Assembly: GCF_003234815.2 (NCBI RefSeq)
Contig: NZ_CP126279.1
Span: forward strand, 744,001 to 808,000
Reading direction: 5' to 3'
DNA from: Curtobacterium sp. MCBD17_035
GTDB taxonomy: Bacteria > Actinomycetota > Actinomycetes > Actinomycetales > Microbacteriaceae
DNA length: 64,000 nucleotides
The position numbers were made by a program, and so were the translations under genes. Positions 45,682 through 55,478 of this stretch are shown piece by piece (position 1 is the first letter of the stretch; every line of letters starts with the position of its first letter). The notes beneath the pieces are model-generated. The model was not told where the DNA came from, searched no databases, and worked only from the letters and a program-made list of their open reading frames with translations.

Positions 45682-46674
45682 GTGACCGTCATCGCCATCG
45701 AAGAACACTGGACGACCCCCGACCTCCGCCAGGCCCTCGAACGGCTCCCCGGGGACCGTCGGGACGACAGCCTCGTCCTCAACGAGCACGGGGACACCCT
45801 CGCCCTGCTCGAGGACCTCGACGCCGCGCGCCTCGCCGTCATGGACGAGCAGGGGGTCGACCTGCAGGTCCTGTCCGTGGCCCCGCCCGCGACCGGACCA
45901 CTCGACCCCGCCGACGCGGTGGCGGCGAGCCACGACCTCAACGACGCCGCGGCCGCCGCGGTCGCGCGCCGTCCCGAGCGCTTCCTTGCGATGGCGACGT
46001 TGCCGATGGCGGAGCCGAGCGCGGTCGTCGCCGAGCTCGAGCGTGCTGCCGACCTCGGCTTCGTCGGGGCCATGGTCTACGGCCGCACGGGCGACGTCCC
46101 CCTCGACGACCCACGGTACGACGACCTGTTCGCCGTGGCGGCCGCCCGGGGCCTCCCGGTGTTCATCCACCCGCAGATCCCACCGCGGGCCGTGCGCGAG
46201 GCCTCCTACTCCGGCTTCGACCCGATGACCGACCTCGCGCTGTCGACCTTCGGGTGGGGCTGGCACCTCGAGGCCGCGGTGGCGGCGCTCCGCCTGATCG
46301 CCCGGGGCACGTTCGACCGGCACCCGGACCTCCAGATCGTCCTGGGGCACTGGGGTGAACTCCTGCTGTTCTGGGTCGACCGCATCCAGAGCCTCGCGCG
46401 CACCGCTGGGCTCGACCGCCCGGTGGTCGAGTACCTGCGGTCGAACGTCGTCGTGACGACGTCGGGCATGTTCAACCCCGCGCTCCTCCGGCACGCCCTG
46501 ACCGTCACGTCGGTCGACCGCCTCGTGTTCTCGACCGACTACCCGTTCCAGCGGCCGACGCGCGCGGACGTCGAGCGGTTCCTCGCCGAGTTCGACTCGG
46601 ACGCCGACCGCGAGGCGTTCACGAGCGGCAACGCACGGCGCGTGTTCGGGCTCGGCGACGACGTCGCGCGGTAG
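45682..46674 (+). CDS. Amidohydrolase 2 family (ACMSD/resorcylate decarboxylase-like)
   Basis: This 330-residue TIM-barrel metal enzyme has IEEHW (Glu-x-His in place of His-x-His), FIHPQ, GHWGELLLFWVDR and FSTDYPFQRPT. This set is typical of the decarboxylase branch, including gamma-resorcylate and related decarboxylases. It may decarboxylate an aromatic acid. The product of the neighbouring esterase could be its substrate, which is a guess based on position. GTG 45682 follows CGGAG. Confidence 0.85.
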   Translation: MTVIAIEEHWTTPDLRQALERLPGDRRDDSLVLNEHGDTLALLEDLDAARLAVMDEQGVDLQVLSVAPPATGPLDPADAVAASHDLNDAAAAAVARRPERFLAMATLPMAEPSAVVAELERAADLGFVGAMVYGRTGDVPLDDPRYDDLFAVAAARGLPVFIHPQIPPRAVREASYSGFDPMTDLALSTFGWGWHLEAAVAALRLIARGTFDRHPDLQIVLGHWGELLLFWVDRIQSLARTAGLDRPVVEYLRSNVVVTTSGMFNPALLRHALTVTSVDRLVFSTDYPFQRPTRADVERFLAEFDSDADREAFTSGNARRVFGLGDDVAR

Positions 46675-46692
46675 CTCCGCGGGAGGTCCGCC

Positions 46693-47916
46693 CTACGCCC
46701 GCGCGAACACGAGCGACGCGTTGTGGCCGCCGAAGCCGAACGAGTTGAGCAGGGCGACCCCGGTGTCGACCGTCCGCGGTGTCGTCGCCACGTCGACCTC
46801 GACCTCGGGGTCCACGGCGTCGACGTTCGTCGTCGGCGGGACCGTCCCGGTCCGCAGGGCCTCGACCACGGCCACCGCCCCGAGCGCGCCGGACGCCCCG
46901 AGCAGGTGCCCCGTCATGGACTTCGTCGACGTCACGACGGGGTGCGCCCCGACGGACGACAGGATCGCGCGTGACTCGTTGAGGTCCCCGAGCGGCGTCG
47001 AGGTCGCGTGGGCGTGCACGAACCCGATCTCGGACCCGGGGACACCCGCCACCCGCAGGGCGAGCGTCATGGTGCGCGCCTGGTTGTCCGGGTCGGCCTG
47101 GACGATGTCGTGGGCGTCGCTCGTCACGGCCGACCCGTCGAGCCACGCGAGCACCCGGGCGCCGCGTGCGCGGGCGTGGTCCTCGGACTCGAGCACGAGC
47201 ATCGCCGCCCCCTCGCCGAGCACGAAGCCGTCGCGGTCGGCCGCGAACGGCCGGGAGGCACGGCTCGGGTCGTCCTGCCGCCGCGACAACGCGCGGGTCT
47301 GGGCGAGCGCCGCGAGCGTGAGGCCCTCGACGCAGGCCTCGGTGCCGCCGGCGAGCACGACGTCGGCCGCGCCGGACGCGATGAGCATCCGCGCCTGCCC
47401 GAGGGCCTCGGTGCTCGACGCGCACGCGGACACGGGCGCACTGGCTCCGCCGCGGGCGCCGATCGCCATCGAGAGCCAGGCTGCGGCGCCGTTCGCCATC
47501 ATCATCGTGACGGTGTGGGGGAGCACCTTCCGGGATCCCGACCGCTCGAGCGCGTGCTGCTGCTCGATGGTCGAGTGCAGGCCGCCGATCGCGGTGCCCA
47601 CGACCACGGCGGCGCGGTCCCGGTCGTCGTCGGTGAGGGGGCCGGCGTACCCGGCGTGGGCCCACGCCTCCCGGCCGGCGACCATGGCGATCTGCTCCGC
47701 GCGGTCCATGCGCTTCGTCTCGCGCACCGTGAGGTGCGCGCCGAGGTCCGCGTCGACGCGCGCACCGATGCGGACCGGCAGCTCCGCCGCCCAGTCGTCC
47801 TCGATCAGGGCGACACCGGAGCGACCGGCGAGGAACGCCGCCCAGGTGCTCGGGGCGTCGGCGCCGACGGGGGAGACGGCGCCGAGGCCGGTGACGGCGA
47901 CGCGGGTGCTGGTCAT
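46693..47916 (-). CDS. fabF: Beta-ketoacyl-ACP synthase II
   Basis: The 407-residue thiolase-fold enzyme extends acyl-ACP with malonyl-ACP. The catalytic Cys lies in PVSACASSTEALG (about residue 163), the His residues in VHAHATSTPLGD and SFGFGGHNAS, and the Lys in STKSMTGHLLGASGA. It differs from a housekeeping copy in that no acpP or fabD is adjacent. The gene set around it (QOR-like, DECR-like, enoyl-CoA hydratase, fabH) suggests a special acyl pathway. The ATG at 47916 is preferred over 47925. Confidence 0.92.
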   Translation of the reverse strand: MTSTRVAVTGLGAVSPVGADAPSTWAAFLAGRSGVALIEDDWAAELPVRIGARVDADLGAHLTVRETKRMDRAEQIAMVAGREAWAHAGYAGPLTDDDRDRAAVVVGTAIGGLHSTIEQQHALERSGSRKVLPHTVTMMMANGAAAWLSMAIGARGGASAPVSACASSTEALGQARMLIASGAADVVLAGGTEACVEGLTLAALAQTRALSRRQDDPSRASRPFAADRDGFVLGEGAAMLVLESEDHARARGARVLAWLDGSAVTSDAHDIVQADPDNQARTMTLALRVAGVPGSEIGFVHAHATSTPLGDLNESRAILSSVGAHPVVTSTKSMTGHLLGASGALGAVAVVEALRTGTVPPTTNVDAVDPEVEVDVATTPRTVDTGVALLNSFGFGGHNASLVFARA

Positions 47917-48031
47917 GCGGTCCATCCTCGCAGCGGGTCCGGGGGTCGAATCGGTGGAGGTCCCACCACGGTTCGGCGACCGGACGGTGGTGATCCTCCA
48001 ACGAGCGGTCCGCCGTGTTCGGAGCCGCGGC

Positions 48032-48037
48032 TAGGCT
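48032..48037 (+). promoter_or_regulatory. -10 element, leaderless
   Basis: TAGGCT is 6 nt before the GTG start of the quinone-oxidoreductase-like gene. Confidence 0.5.
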
Positions 48038-48043
48038 CGTCGG

Positions 48044-49027
48044 GTGCAGGCGATCGTCATCGAGCGGCTGGACGGTCCCGACGCGGCGGTCGTCCGAGAC
48101 GTCCCGGAACCCGGACACCACCACCACCGTGCGGGCGGCGTCCGGGTCGTCGTCGAGGTCCGTGCGGCGGGCCTGAGCGTCATCGACGTCCTGCAGAGCC
48201 GGGGCCGCTACCAGTACGGCACGCCCACCCCCTACGTGCTCGGCAGCGAGATCGCGGGTGTCGTGGTCGAGGCGGACCCGGCGAGTGGCTTCGCGGTGGG
48301 CGACCGCGTCGGCAGCATCGTGTTCTGGGGCGGCATGGCCGAGCGGGCGGTCGTCGCGCCGGACTACACGGCGAAACTCCCCGACGACATGTCGTTCGCC
48401 CAGGGGGCGGCGGTGTACCTCAACTACTCGACCGCCTGGTTCGCGCTGCACCGGTCGGGCGTCCGTCCGGGAGGCACGGTGCTCGTCCACGGTGCGGCCG
48501 GCGGCGTCGGGACGGCCCTGCTCGACCTCGCCGACGCCTTCGGCGTCCGCGCGATCGCGGTCGTCTCGTCGGACGACAAGGCGGAGCTCGCGCGCCGGGC
48601 GGGTGCCGACGAGGTCATCCGGTCGGACGGCCCCTGGAAGGACGACGTCCTGCGCCTGACCGACGGCCACGGGGTCGATGCCGTGCTCGACCCCGTCGGC
48701 GGCGACCGCTTCACCGACTCGCTGCGGGCGCTCCGCACGGGCGGGATGCTCGTCGTCATCGGGTTCGCCGGCGGTTCGATCCCCGAGGTCCGGGTGAACC
48801 GGCTGCTCCTGCGGAACCTGTCCGTCACGGGGATCTCGATGGACACCATGGACGCCGAGTACCCCGGCACGCTGTGCATGGTCCGCGACGCCGTGCAGGA
48901 CCTCATGGCGGCGGGACGGATCCACCCCGTCGTCGGACGGGTGTTCCCGTTCGTCGAGGCCGCCGACGCGATGCGCCTCATCGAGTCCCGCGACGCCCTC
49001 GGCAAGGTGGTCGTCACCGGCCCGTGA
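48044..49027 (+). CDS. Zinc-free MDR oxidoreductase (quinone reductase-like)
   Basis: This 327-residue protein has a GroES-like N-terminal domain and the NADPH motif LVHGAAGGVGTAL near residue 150. No structural zinc Cys cluster is seen, so it falls with the quinone oxidoreductase/enoyl reductase branch. An unusual PGHHHHRAGG loop lies near residue 25. In this neighbourhood it may reduce an enoyl thioester or enone. It is followed by the DECR-like SDR gene. Confidence 0.85.
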   Translation: MQAIVIERLDGPDAAVVRDVPEPGHHHHRAGGVRVVVEVRAAGLSVIDVLQSRGRYQYGTPTPYVLGSEIAGVVVEADPASGFAVGDRVGSIVFWGGMAERAVVAPDYTAKLPDDMSFAQGAAVYLNYSTAWFALHRSGVRPGGTVLVHGAAGGVGTALLDLADAFGVRAIAVVSSDDKAELARRAGADEVIRSDGPWKDDVLRLTDGHGVDAVLDPVGGDRFTDSLRALRTGGMLVVIGFAGGSIPEVRVNRLLLRNLSVTGISMDTMDAEYPGTLCMVRDAVQDLMAAGRIHPVVGRVFPFVEAADAMRLIESRDALGKVVVTGP

Positions 49028-49132
49028 CCGGACGGGGCGGGGACCGCCCTCCTGGTAGCGTGCTGAACGGCAGTGACACGGTGTCGACCCGAACGACACC
49101 GGCTGCCGGGTGGACCGGAACGGTGGTGGACC

Positions 49133-50077
49133 TTGGCACGTGGACCAGCGGACGGTGAGCGGCGCGATCCCTACTCGCCGACCCTCCTCGAGGGCGATCG
49201 GATCCTCGTGACCGGCGGCGGGTCCGGCCTGGGCAAGGCGATCGCCGGCGCCCTCGTCGCCCACGGGGCCGAGGTCGTGCTCTGGGGCCGCCGCCGCGCC
49301 GTGCTCGACGCCGCCGCGAGCGAGATCGCGATGCTCGGTGACCCGTCGCGGATCGTCGTCGACTCGGTCGACGTGCGTGACGCCGAGGCCGTCGACGCCG
49401 CGGTCGACCGGATGCACGCCGGGGGTCGTCCCCTCACCGGGCTCGTCAACGGCGCCGCCGCGAACTTCATCGCCCCGACCGAGTCGCTGTCCGCACGCGC
49501 GTTCGCCGCGGTGACATCGACGGTGATCAACGGCTCGTTCCACGTCACGCACGCCGTCGGTCGCCGATGGATCCGCGAGGGTCTCCCCGGCGCCGTCGTG
49601 TCCCTCCTGACCACGTGGGTCGAGACCGGTTCGGCCTACGTCGTGCCGTCGGCGATGTCGAAGGCCGCCGTGAACGCGATGACGATGTCGCTCGCCGTCG
49701 AGTGGGCGCACTACGGGATCCGGTTGAACGCCGTCGCGCCCGGTCCGGTGCCGACGGAGTTCGCCTGGGACGTCCTCGACCCCGGGGACAGTTCCGTCAT
49801 CGGGGCCACCGACGTGCGCGGCGTCCCCGCGGGCCGGTTCGGGCGCCCCGACGAGGTCGCGAACCTCGTCATGTTCCTGCTGTCCGACGCGTGTGACTAC
49901 CTGACCGGCGAGACGATCGCGATGGACGGCGGGCAGCGGCTGGCCGGACCGTCGACGTTCTCGGACCTCACCCACCTCACCGCGGACGACTGGGCCGCGA
50001 TCCGCGCTCGGGGCAAGGCCGCTGCGGCCGCGACGAAGGCGCAGCAGGCGGAGGGCGCCGGGGCCGACCAGCGGTAG
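49133..50077 (+). CDS. SDR family protein, 2,4-dienoyl-CoA reductase-like
   Basis: This protein is about 314 residues long. YSPTLLEGDRILVTGGGSGLG, GLVNGAAANFIAPTESLSARAF and VEWAHYGIRLNAVAPGPVPTE are close to peroxisomal/bacterial 2,4-dienoyl-CoA reductases. The family's usual HSAAAKAG is here PSAMSKAAV, with the Lys kept. It would reduce a dienoyl-CoA in beta-oxidation of unsaturated acyl chains. The start is uncertain: TTG 49133 is used, but GTG 49073, 11 nt after TAGCGT, is possible. It converges with the enoyl-CoA hydratase gene. Confidence 0.8.
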   Translation: MARGPADGERRDPYSPTLLEGDRILVTGGGSGLGKAIAGALVAHGAEVVLWGRRRAVLDAAASEIAMLGDPSRIVVDSVDVRDAEAVDAAVDRMHAGGRPLTGLVNGAAANFIAPTESLSARAFAAVTSTVINGSFHVTHAVGRRWIREGLPGAVVSLLTTWVETGSAYVVPSAMSKAAVNAMTMSLAVEWAHYGIRLNAVAPGPVPTEFAWDVLDPGDSSVIGATDVRGVPAGRFGRPDEVANLVMFLLSDACDYLTGETIAMDGGQRLAGPSTFSDLTHLTADDWAAIRARGKAAAAATKAQQAEGAGADQR

Positions 50078-50083
50078 GGGCGG

Positions 50084-50887
50084 TCACTGCCCGGTGAACT
50101 CGGGCGGGCGTCGGTTCAGGAAGGCGTCGAGCGCCTCGGCCATGTCCGCGGTCCGGGACAGCAGCGCCTGTCCTCGGCTCTCGTACTCGACCGCCGCGGC
50201 GTACGACCCGATCTCGAGGTTGTGCTGCAGCGCTCGCTTCGAGAACCGGACGCCCGACGGCGAGTTCCCCACGATCGCGGCCGCGGTGGCCAGCGCCTCC
50301 TCGAGCAGGGACTCCGCCGGGACGACGCGCGACACGAGTCCGATCCGCTCCGCCTCGGCGGCGTCGACCGCGCGACCGGTCAACGTGATCTCCGCGGCGC
50401 GGCCCGACCCGATCACGCGTGGGAGGAGCCAGGACAACCCGAGATCACCGGCGGACAGGCCGATCCGGACGAACGACGCGACGAAGGTGGCCGTGGGGGA
50501 GGCGAGTCGGATGTCCGCCGCGAGGGCCAGCGAGAACCCGCCACCGGCGGCCGGACCGTTCACCGCCGCGACGACGGGGATCGGCAGGGACCGGAGGCCG
50601 ACGAGCGCGCGTGCCGCGGCCTCCTGGCGGGCGAGCATCCCCATGGCGGTGAGCTGCGGGAGCTCCTTCGCCTCGTCGAGGTCGTAGCCGGACGAGAACC
50701 CCCGGCCGGCGCCCGTGAGCACGAGCACGCGGACGTGCTCGTCGCGGGCGAGCGATGCGGCGAGCTCCTCGAGCTCGGCGAACATCCCGACCGTGATCGC
50801 GTTGAGCCGCTCCGGGCGGGACAGCGTCGCCAGGACGACGCCCGGCGCGGGGCGGGTCACGACGACGGTGGGCTGGTCGGCGGTCAC
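50084..50887 (-). CDS. Enoyl-CoA hydratase/isomerase family protein
   Basis: The 267-residue crotonase-fold protein has GRGFSSGYDLDE and AAVNGPAAGGGFSLALAADIR, which form the oxyanion hole and CoA site. GLSAGDLGLSWLLPRVIG follows the family pattern, with Asp in place of one usual catalytic Glu, which may signal isomerase or thioesterase activity. GGAG lies before GTG 50887. It is the second gene after fabH on this strand, 47 bp downstream. Confidence 0.88.
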   Translation of the reverse strand: MTADQPTVVVTRPAPGVVLATLSRPERLNAITVGMFAELEELAASLARDEHVRVLVLTGAGRGFSSGYDLDEAKELPQLTAMGMLARQEAAARALVGLRSLPIPVVAAVNGPAAGGGFSLALAADIRLASPTATFVASFVRIGLSAGDLGLSWLLPRVIGSGRAAEITLTGRAVDAAEAERIGLVSRVVPAESLLEEALATAAAIVGNSPSGVRFSKRALQHNLEIGSYAAAVEYESRGQALLSRTADMAEALDAFLNRRPPEFTGQ

Positions 50888-50934
50888 GGTGCTCCTCGGT
50901 TCGGCGGGCGCGGCGCCCGCCGACGTCCAGGGAC

Positions 50935-51999
50935 TCACACGGCGACCGGTTCCGCGACCGGGACGGGCGCGCCGGGTCCGGCGACGCCCACGTGCTCGGG
51001 CAGCCGCACGACCTGCGCGGCGTACGCCAGCCCGGCGCCGAACCCGAACTGCAGGGCGATCTGGCCCGGCTGCGCGAGTCCCTCGCGCAGCAGCCGCTCG
51101 GTCGCGAGCGGCACCGACGCGGACGACGTGTTGCCCGTGTCGACGATATCGCGCGCGACGATGACGTCGTCGGCGAGTCCGAGCCGGTCGTGCAGTCCCT
51201 CGACGATCCGGAGGTTCGCCTGGTGCGGCACGAAGACCTCGATGTCCTTCGGGGTCAGGCCCGCGTCCGCGATCGCCTTGAGCGCGAGCTCCGGCAGCGC
51301 CGTCTGCGTCCACCGGTACACGCTCGGTCCGTCCTGGCGCGCGGTCGGCCACGGCACGCGCTCGTCGTCGGCGGCGTACTTGAAGTCGAGCCACGAGTGC
51401 GTCAGCCCGATCGCGCCGTTGAGGCGGCCGTCCGACCCCCACACGGTCGGGCCGATGCCGGGGGTGTCGCTCGGTCCGACGAGTGCGGCACCCGAGCCGT
51501 CACCCATGATGAACGACATCGTGCGGTCGGTCGGTTCGATGAAGTCGGAGATCTTCTCGGCACCGATCACCAGGACGTGCCGGGCGAGCCCCGAGCGGAT
51601 CATCGCATCCGCTTGGCCGATCCCGTAGCAGTAGCCCGCACAGGCGGCGTTGGCGTCGAACGCGGCGGTGCCGGGTCCGGTGCCGAGCCGATGCGCCACG
51701 AGGGGCGCCATCGCGGGCGTGGTCTGCATCCACGAGATGCTCGCGACGATGACGACGTCGACCTGCTCGGGGTCGATCCCGGCGGCATCGATCGCACTGC
51801 GCCCGGCCTGCTCGGCGAGGTCCTCGACCAGGACCTCCTTGCGCGCGTGCCGACGCGTGACGATCCCCGTGCGGCGGCGGATCCACTCGTCGGACGAGTC
51901 GATGGAACCGACGAGGTCGTCGTTCGGGACGACGAGGTCCCCGCGGACGCCCCCGACGCTGATGATGCGGGAGGCCGTGGTGGTGGTCGCGCTGCGCAT
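50935..51999 (-). CDS. fabH: Beta-ketoacyl-ACP synthase III
   Basis: This 354-residue enzyme of the initiating ketosynthase type has a Cys in AFDANAACAGYCYG (about 118), a His in VFVPHQANLRI and an Asn in DTGNTSSASVP, which make the Cys-His-Asn triad. It condenses an acyl-CoA with malonyl-ACP. The lack of acpP, fabD or accA nearby argues against the main fatty-acid locus. The C-terminal extension rich in Pro/Val/Ala is short. The ATG at 51999 lies 10 nt after TAGCGT. Confidence 0.92.
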   Translation of the reverse strand: MRSATTTTASRIISVGGVRGDLVVPNDDLVGSIDSSDEWIRRRTGIVTRRHARKEVLVEDLAEQAGRSAIDAAGIDPEQVDVVIVASISWMQTTPAMAPLVAHRLGTGPGTAAFDANAACAGYCYGIGQADAMIRSGLARHVLVIGAEKISDFIEPTDRTMSFIMGDGSGAALVGPSDTPGIGPTVWGSDGRLNGAIGLTHSWLDFKYAADDERVPWPTARQDGPSVYRWTQTALPELALKAIADAGLTPKDIEVFVPHQANLRIVEGLHDRLGLADDVIVARDIVDTGNTSSASVPLATERLLREGLAQPGQIALQFGFGAGLAYAAQVVRLPEHVGVAGPGAPVPVAEPVAV

Positions 52000-52101
52000 G
52001 GTGCTGGACACGCTATGTGTTCGAGGCGGCCCGGCTCGGGGTTTGGTGACCCCAGTCCGGGGCGTCCGCGTCGAGCGGACAGTCCGGCGCCGCGCTGCCG
52101 G

Positions 52102-52737
52102 TCAGGCCTGCGGTGCGGCCAGCCGGGACTCCCACTTGTCGACGACCTGCTCCGCGATCCCGCGCACGTCCTCGGTGGCCGGCCCCGGCTCGGCGACGAA
52201 CCCCGCGCGCCGGTAGTACTCGAGCTCCCGGATCGACTCGAGGATGTCGGCGAGGGCGCGGTGGCCGCCGTGCTTCTCCGGTGCGTTGAAGTACACGCGC
52301 GGGAACCAGCGGCGGCAGAGTTCCTTGATGCTCGACACGTCGACGCTGCGGTAGTGCAGGTGGTTGTCGACCCGGGGCATGTACCGCGCGAGGAACGACC
52401 GGTCGGTGCCGATCGTGTTGCCCGCCAGCGGTGCCGAGCCCTCGGCGGGGACGTGCCGCAGGATGTACTCGAGCACCTGGTACTCCGCGTCGGCCAGGCT
52501 CACGCCGTTCGGGATCTCGTCGATGAGGCCCGAGGTCGTGTGCATGTTCCGCACGAAGTCGTTCATGTTGTCGAGTGCCGACTGGTTCGGCTTGATGACG
52601 ATGTCGAAGCCCGGGTGGACCGGCTCGAGGTCGAAGTCCGTGACGACGACCGCGACCTCGACGAGTTCGTCGGCGTCGAGGTCGAGCCCCGTCATCTCGC
52701 AGTCGATCCAGACGAGGCGGTCGTGTGACGTGGACAT
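52102..52737 (-). CDS. orn: Oligoribonuclease
   Basis: This 211-residue DEDD exonuclease has [10 protein letters not shown] (Asp-x-Glu), [11 protein letters not shown] (Asp) and [16 protein letters not shown] (His and Asp). It degrades 2-5 nt RNA and pGpG in the cytosol. TAGGAT lies 7 nt before the ATG (52745-52750 on the opposite strand). Confidence 0.95.
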   Translation of the reverse strand: MSTSHDRLVWIDCEMTGLDLDADELVEVAVVVTDFDLEPVHPGFDIVIKPNQSALDNMNDFVRNMHTTSGLIDEIPNGVSLADAEYQVLEYILRHVPAEGSAPLAGNTIGTDRSFLARYMPRVDNHLHYRSVDVSSIKELCRRWFPRVYFNAPEKHGGHRALADILESIRELEYYRRAGFVAEPGPATEDVRGIAEQVVDKWESRLAAPQA

Positions 52738-52785
52738 GTGCTCGATCCTATGCCGGTCCGGTGACGGTCCTGGGGGTGGGGTCGG

Positions 52786-52818
52786 GCCTCCCGGCCGGGC
52801 CGCGTGCGGTCGGGAGGC
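52786..52818. terminator. Hairpin upstream of orn and after the MFS gene
   Basis: GCCTCCCG and CGGGAGGC form an 8-bp stem around a 17-nt GC-rich loop. It closes the MarR/MFS transcript. Confidence 0.5.
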
Positions 52819-52836
52819 GCGGCGGACGTCCGGTGG

Positions 52837-54122
<1,286 letters not shown>

Positions 54123-54126
<4 letters not shown>

Positions 54127-54554
54127 GCGGGTGTCTCCGTCCTGACCCTCGCCGTGACGAGGGTCGCTGCTCGGTGCAGGGTGTCCCACTCGTCGGGGTC
54201 GAGGTCCGCGAAGAGCGGACCGACCTCGCGCGCGAGGGTGGCGCGCCAGTCCCGGATGGCCTGGTGGCCGGCGTCGGTGATCGTGATGAGGCCGGCCCGG
54301 GAGTCCTCCGGGTCGGTGGTCCGGCTCGCGAGGCCGTCCGTGACCATGCCCGCGACGAGCTTGGTCATCGTCGGCTGGCTGACCCGGCTGACCGCGGCGA
54401 GCTCGCCGAGGCGCATCGTGCCGTCGCTGTCGAGGATGCCGAGGGTCCGCCACACGGCCGACGAGGTCGTGTTGCCGCTGGCGCGGGCGGCGCGACGGAT
54501 CAGTCGATTCACGGACACGAGGAGCGTCTCGATGGTGGCCTCGCGATCGTCCAT
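54123..54554 (-). CDS. MarR family transcriptional regulator
   Basis: This 143-residue winged-helix protein (MRLGELAAVSRVSQPTMTKLVAGMVTDGLASRTTD, DSRAGLITIT) is first in an operon with the MFS efflux gene. It probably represses both through the palindrome at 54567-54579. The ATG is 7 nt after TACAAT on this strand, which suggests a leaderless mRNA. Confidence 0.9.
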
Positions 54555-54561
54555 GCCGACA

Positions 54562-54579
54562 ATTGTATAGCCGAGCTAT
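54562..54579. promoter_or_regulatory. MarR operator and -10 element
   Basis: ATAGC-CGA-GCTAT at 54567-54579 is a perfect 5-bp-arm palindrome, adjoining TACAAT (54562-54567, minus strand), which is the -10 of the MarR/MFS operon. Confidence 0.6.
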
Positions 54580-54664
54580 GTACCGGACAAGAGCCGTCCT
54601 CCCGACCGTCCTCGTGGTGCCCGATGCGCGGGCCGCTCGATGCCCCGACTGGTAGAAGGGACGA

Positions 54665-54955
54665 ATGAGCGACATCACCATCCACGAGGGCGACGAGTAC
54701 ACCGCCATCTACCACGACGGCCCCTTCAACGGCACGACGGACACCCGCACCGCGACGAGCGACACGTGGGACGACGAGGTGACGGCGTTCGCGATCGTCG
54801 ACGGACTCGAGACCGCGTTCACCTACAAGGCCGAGAACGCCAAGCAGGTCGTCGACCAGGTGCACGTCGACTACCGCTGGGACGCCGAGCACTCGGACCC
54901 CGTCGACGCACTCGAGAACCGGGGCGACCGCACCGGCGAGTTCGACCGCCCCTGA
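54665..54955 (+). CDS. Small acidic protein of unknown function
   Basis: This 96-residue protein, with no signal peptide, reads as a compact beta-rich domain (ITIHEGDEYTAIYHDGPFNG, TAFAIVDGLETAFTYKAENA) with a net negative charge. No family is recognised. TAGAAG is near the start but departs from the TANNNT pattern at the last base. Confidence 0.7.
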   Translation: MSDITIHEGDEYTAIYHDGPFNGTTDTRTATSDTWDDEVTAFAIVDGLETAFTYKAENAKQVVDQVHVDYRWDAEHSDPVDALENRGDRTGEFDRP

Positions 54956-55010
54956 CCCGCGTCGGCCGGCCTCCGGGAATGGCGGCCGGCCGGATCGCGT
55001 TCGGCCCGGC

Positions 55011-55274
55011 ATGCACCTCGACCTGTACACGTCCGCGTTCTGCGCCCCCTGCGCCGCGGCACGACGGGTCGTCGGTGAGGCACAGCGGCTCGTCCCCGCG
55101 CTCGAGGTGCGGGAGCTCGACGTCGCGGCGCACCCGGACCGGGTCGAGGCGCTCGGCATCCGCTCCACGCCGACCATCGTCATCAGCGGGGCGGACGGTG
55201 ACGAGGTGTTCCGTGCCGCAGGGGTCCCACGACCGGACCAGCTGCTGACGGCGCTCGCCCGCGCGCTGCCCTGA
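55011..55274 (+). CDS. Thioredoxin-fold small redox protein
   Basis: This 87-residue protein has CxxC in TSAFCAPCAAAR at residues about 11-14 and a cis-Pro in RSTPTIVI. This is a minimal thioredoxin or glutaredoxin-like fold, probably reducing disulfides in the cytosol. No reductase is adjacent. Confidence 0.85.
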   Translation: MHLDLYTSAFCAPCAAARRVVGEAQRLVPALEVRELDVAAHPDRVEALGIRSTPTIVISGADGDEVFRAAGVPRPDQLLTALARALP

Positions 55275-55339
55275 CGCGTCCCCGCCGTCCCGGCACGCGC
55301 CCGTCGCCGTCCACGGCCACGCCGTACAATCGCTCGCAG

Positions 55340-55411
55340 GCCTCCGTAGCTCAGTGGAAGAGCAGATGGTTTCTACCCATCCTGTCGCGGGTTCGAATCC
55401 TGCCGGGGGCG
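55340..55411 (+). tRNA. tRNA-Arg (anticodon TCT)
   Basis: A complete cloverleaf can be drawn. The acceptor stem GCCTCCG pairs with CGGGGGC (one G.U). The D arm is GCTC...GAGC, the anticodon stem GATGG/CCATC has loop TTTCTAC with anticodon TCT, and the T arm is GCGGG-TTCGAAT-CCTGC. CCA is not encoded. TACAAT at 55325-55330 is the likely -10. Flanks contain no integrase or direct repeat that would mark an insertion site. Confidence 0.95.
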
Positions 55412-55420
55412 CGACGACGA

Positions 55421-55449
55421 ACGGCCGCCCCCGTCGAGGGAGCGGCCGT
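55421..55449. terminator. Hairpin after tRNA-Arg
   Basis: ACGGCCGC and GCGGCCGT arms, extended by CCC/GGG, enclose a 5- to 7-nt loop between the tRNA and the convergent gene. Confidence 0.6.
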
Positions 55450-55478
55450 CCATGTGGTCCGTCTGAGCGGGCGCTCGA

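Noticed and set aside
46619..49975. An 1118-codon open frame on the minus strand
   Set aside because: It covers fabF in another frame and the opposite strand of the next two genes. The codon pattern is a shadow.
55340..55411. tRNA-Arg as an integration site
   Set aside because: No integrase, no direct repeat of the tRNA 3' end and no change in composition were seen nearby.
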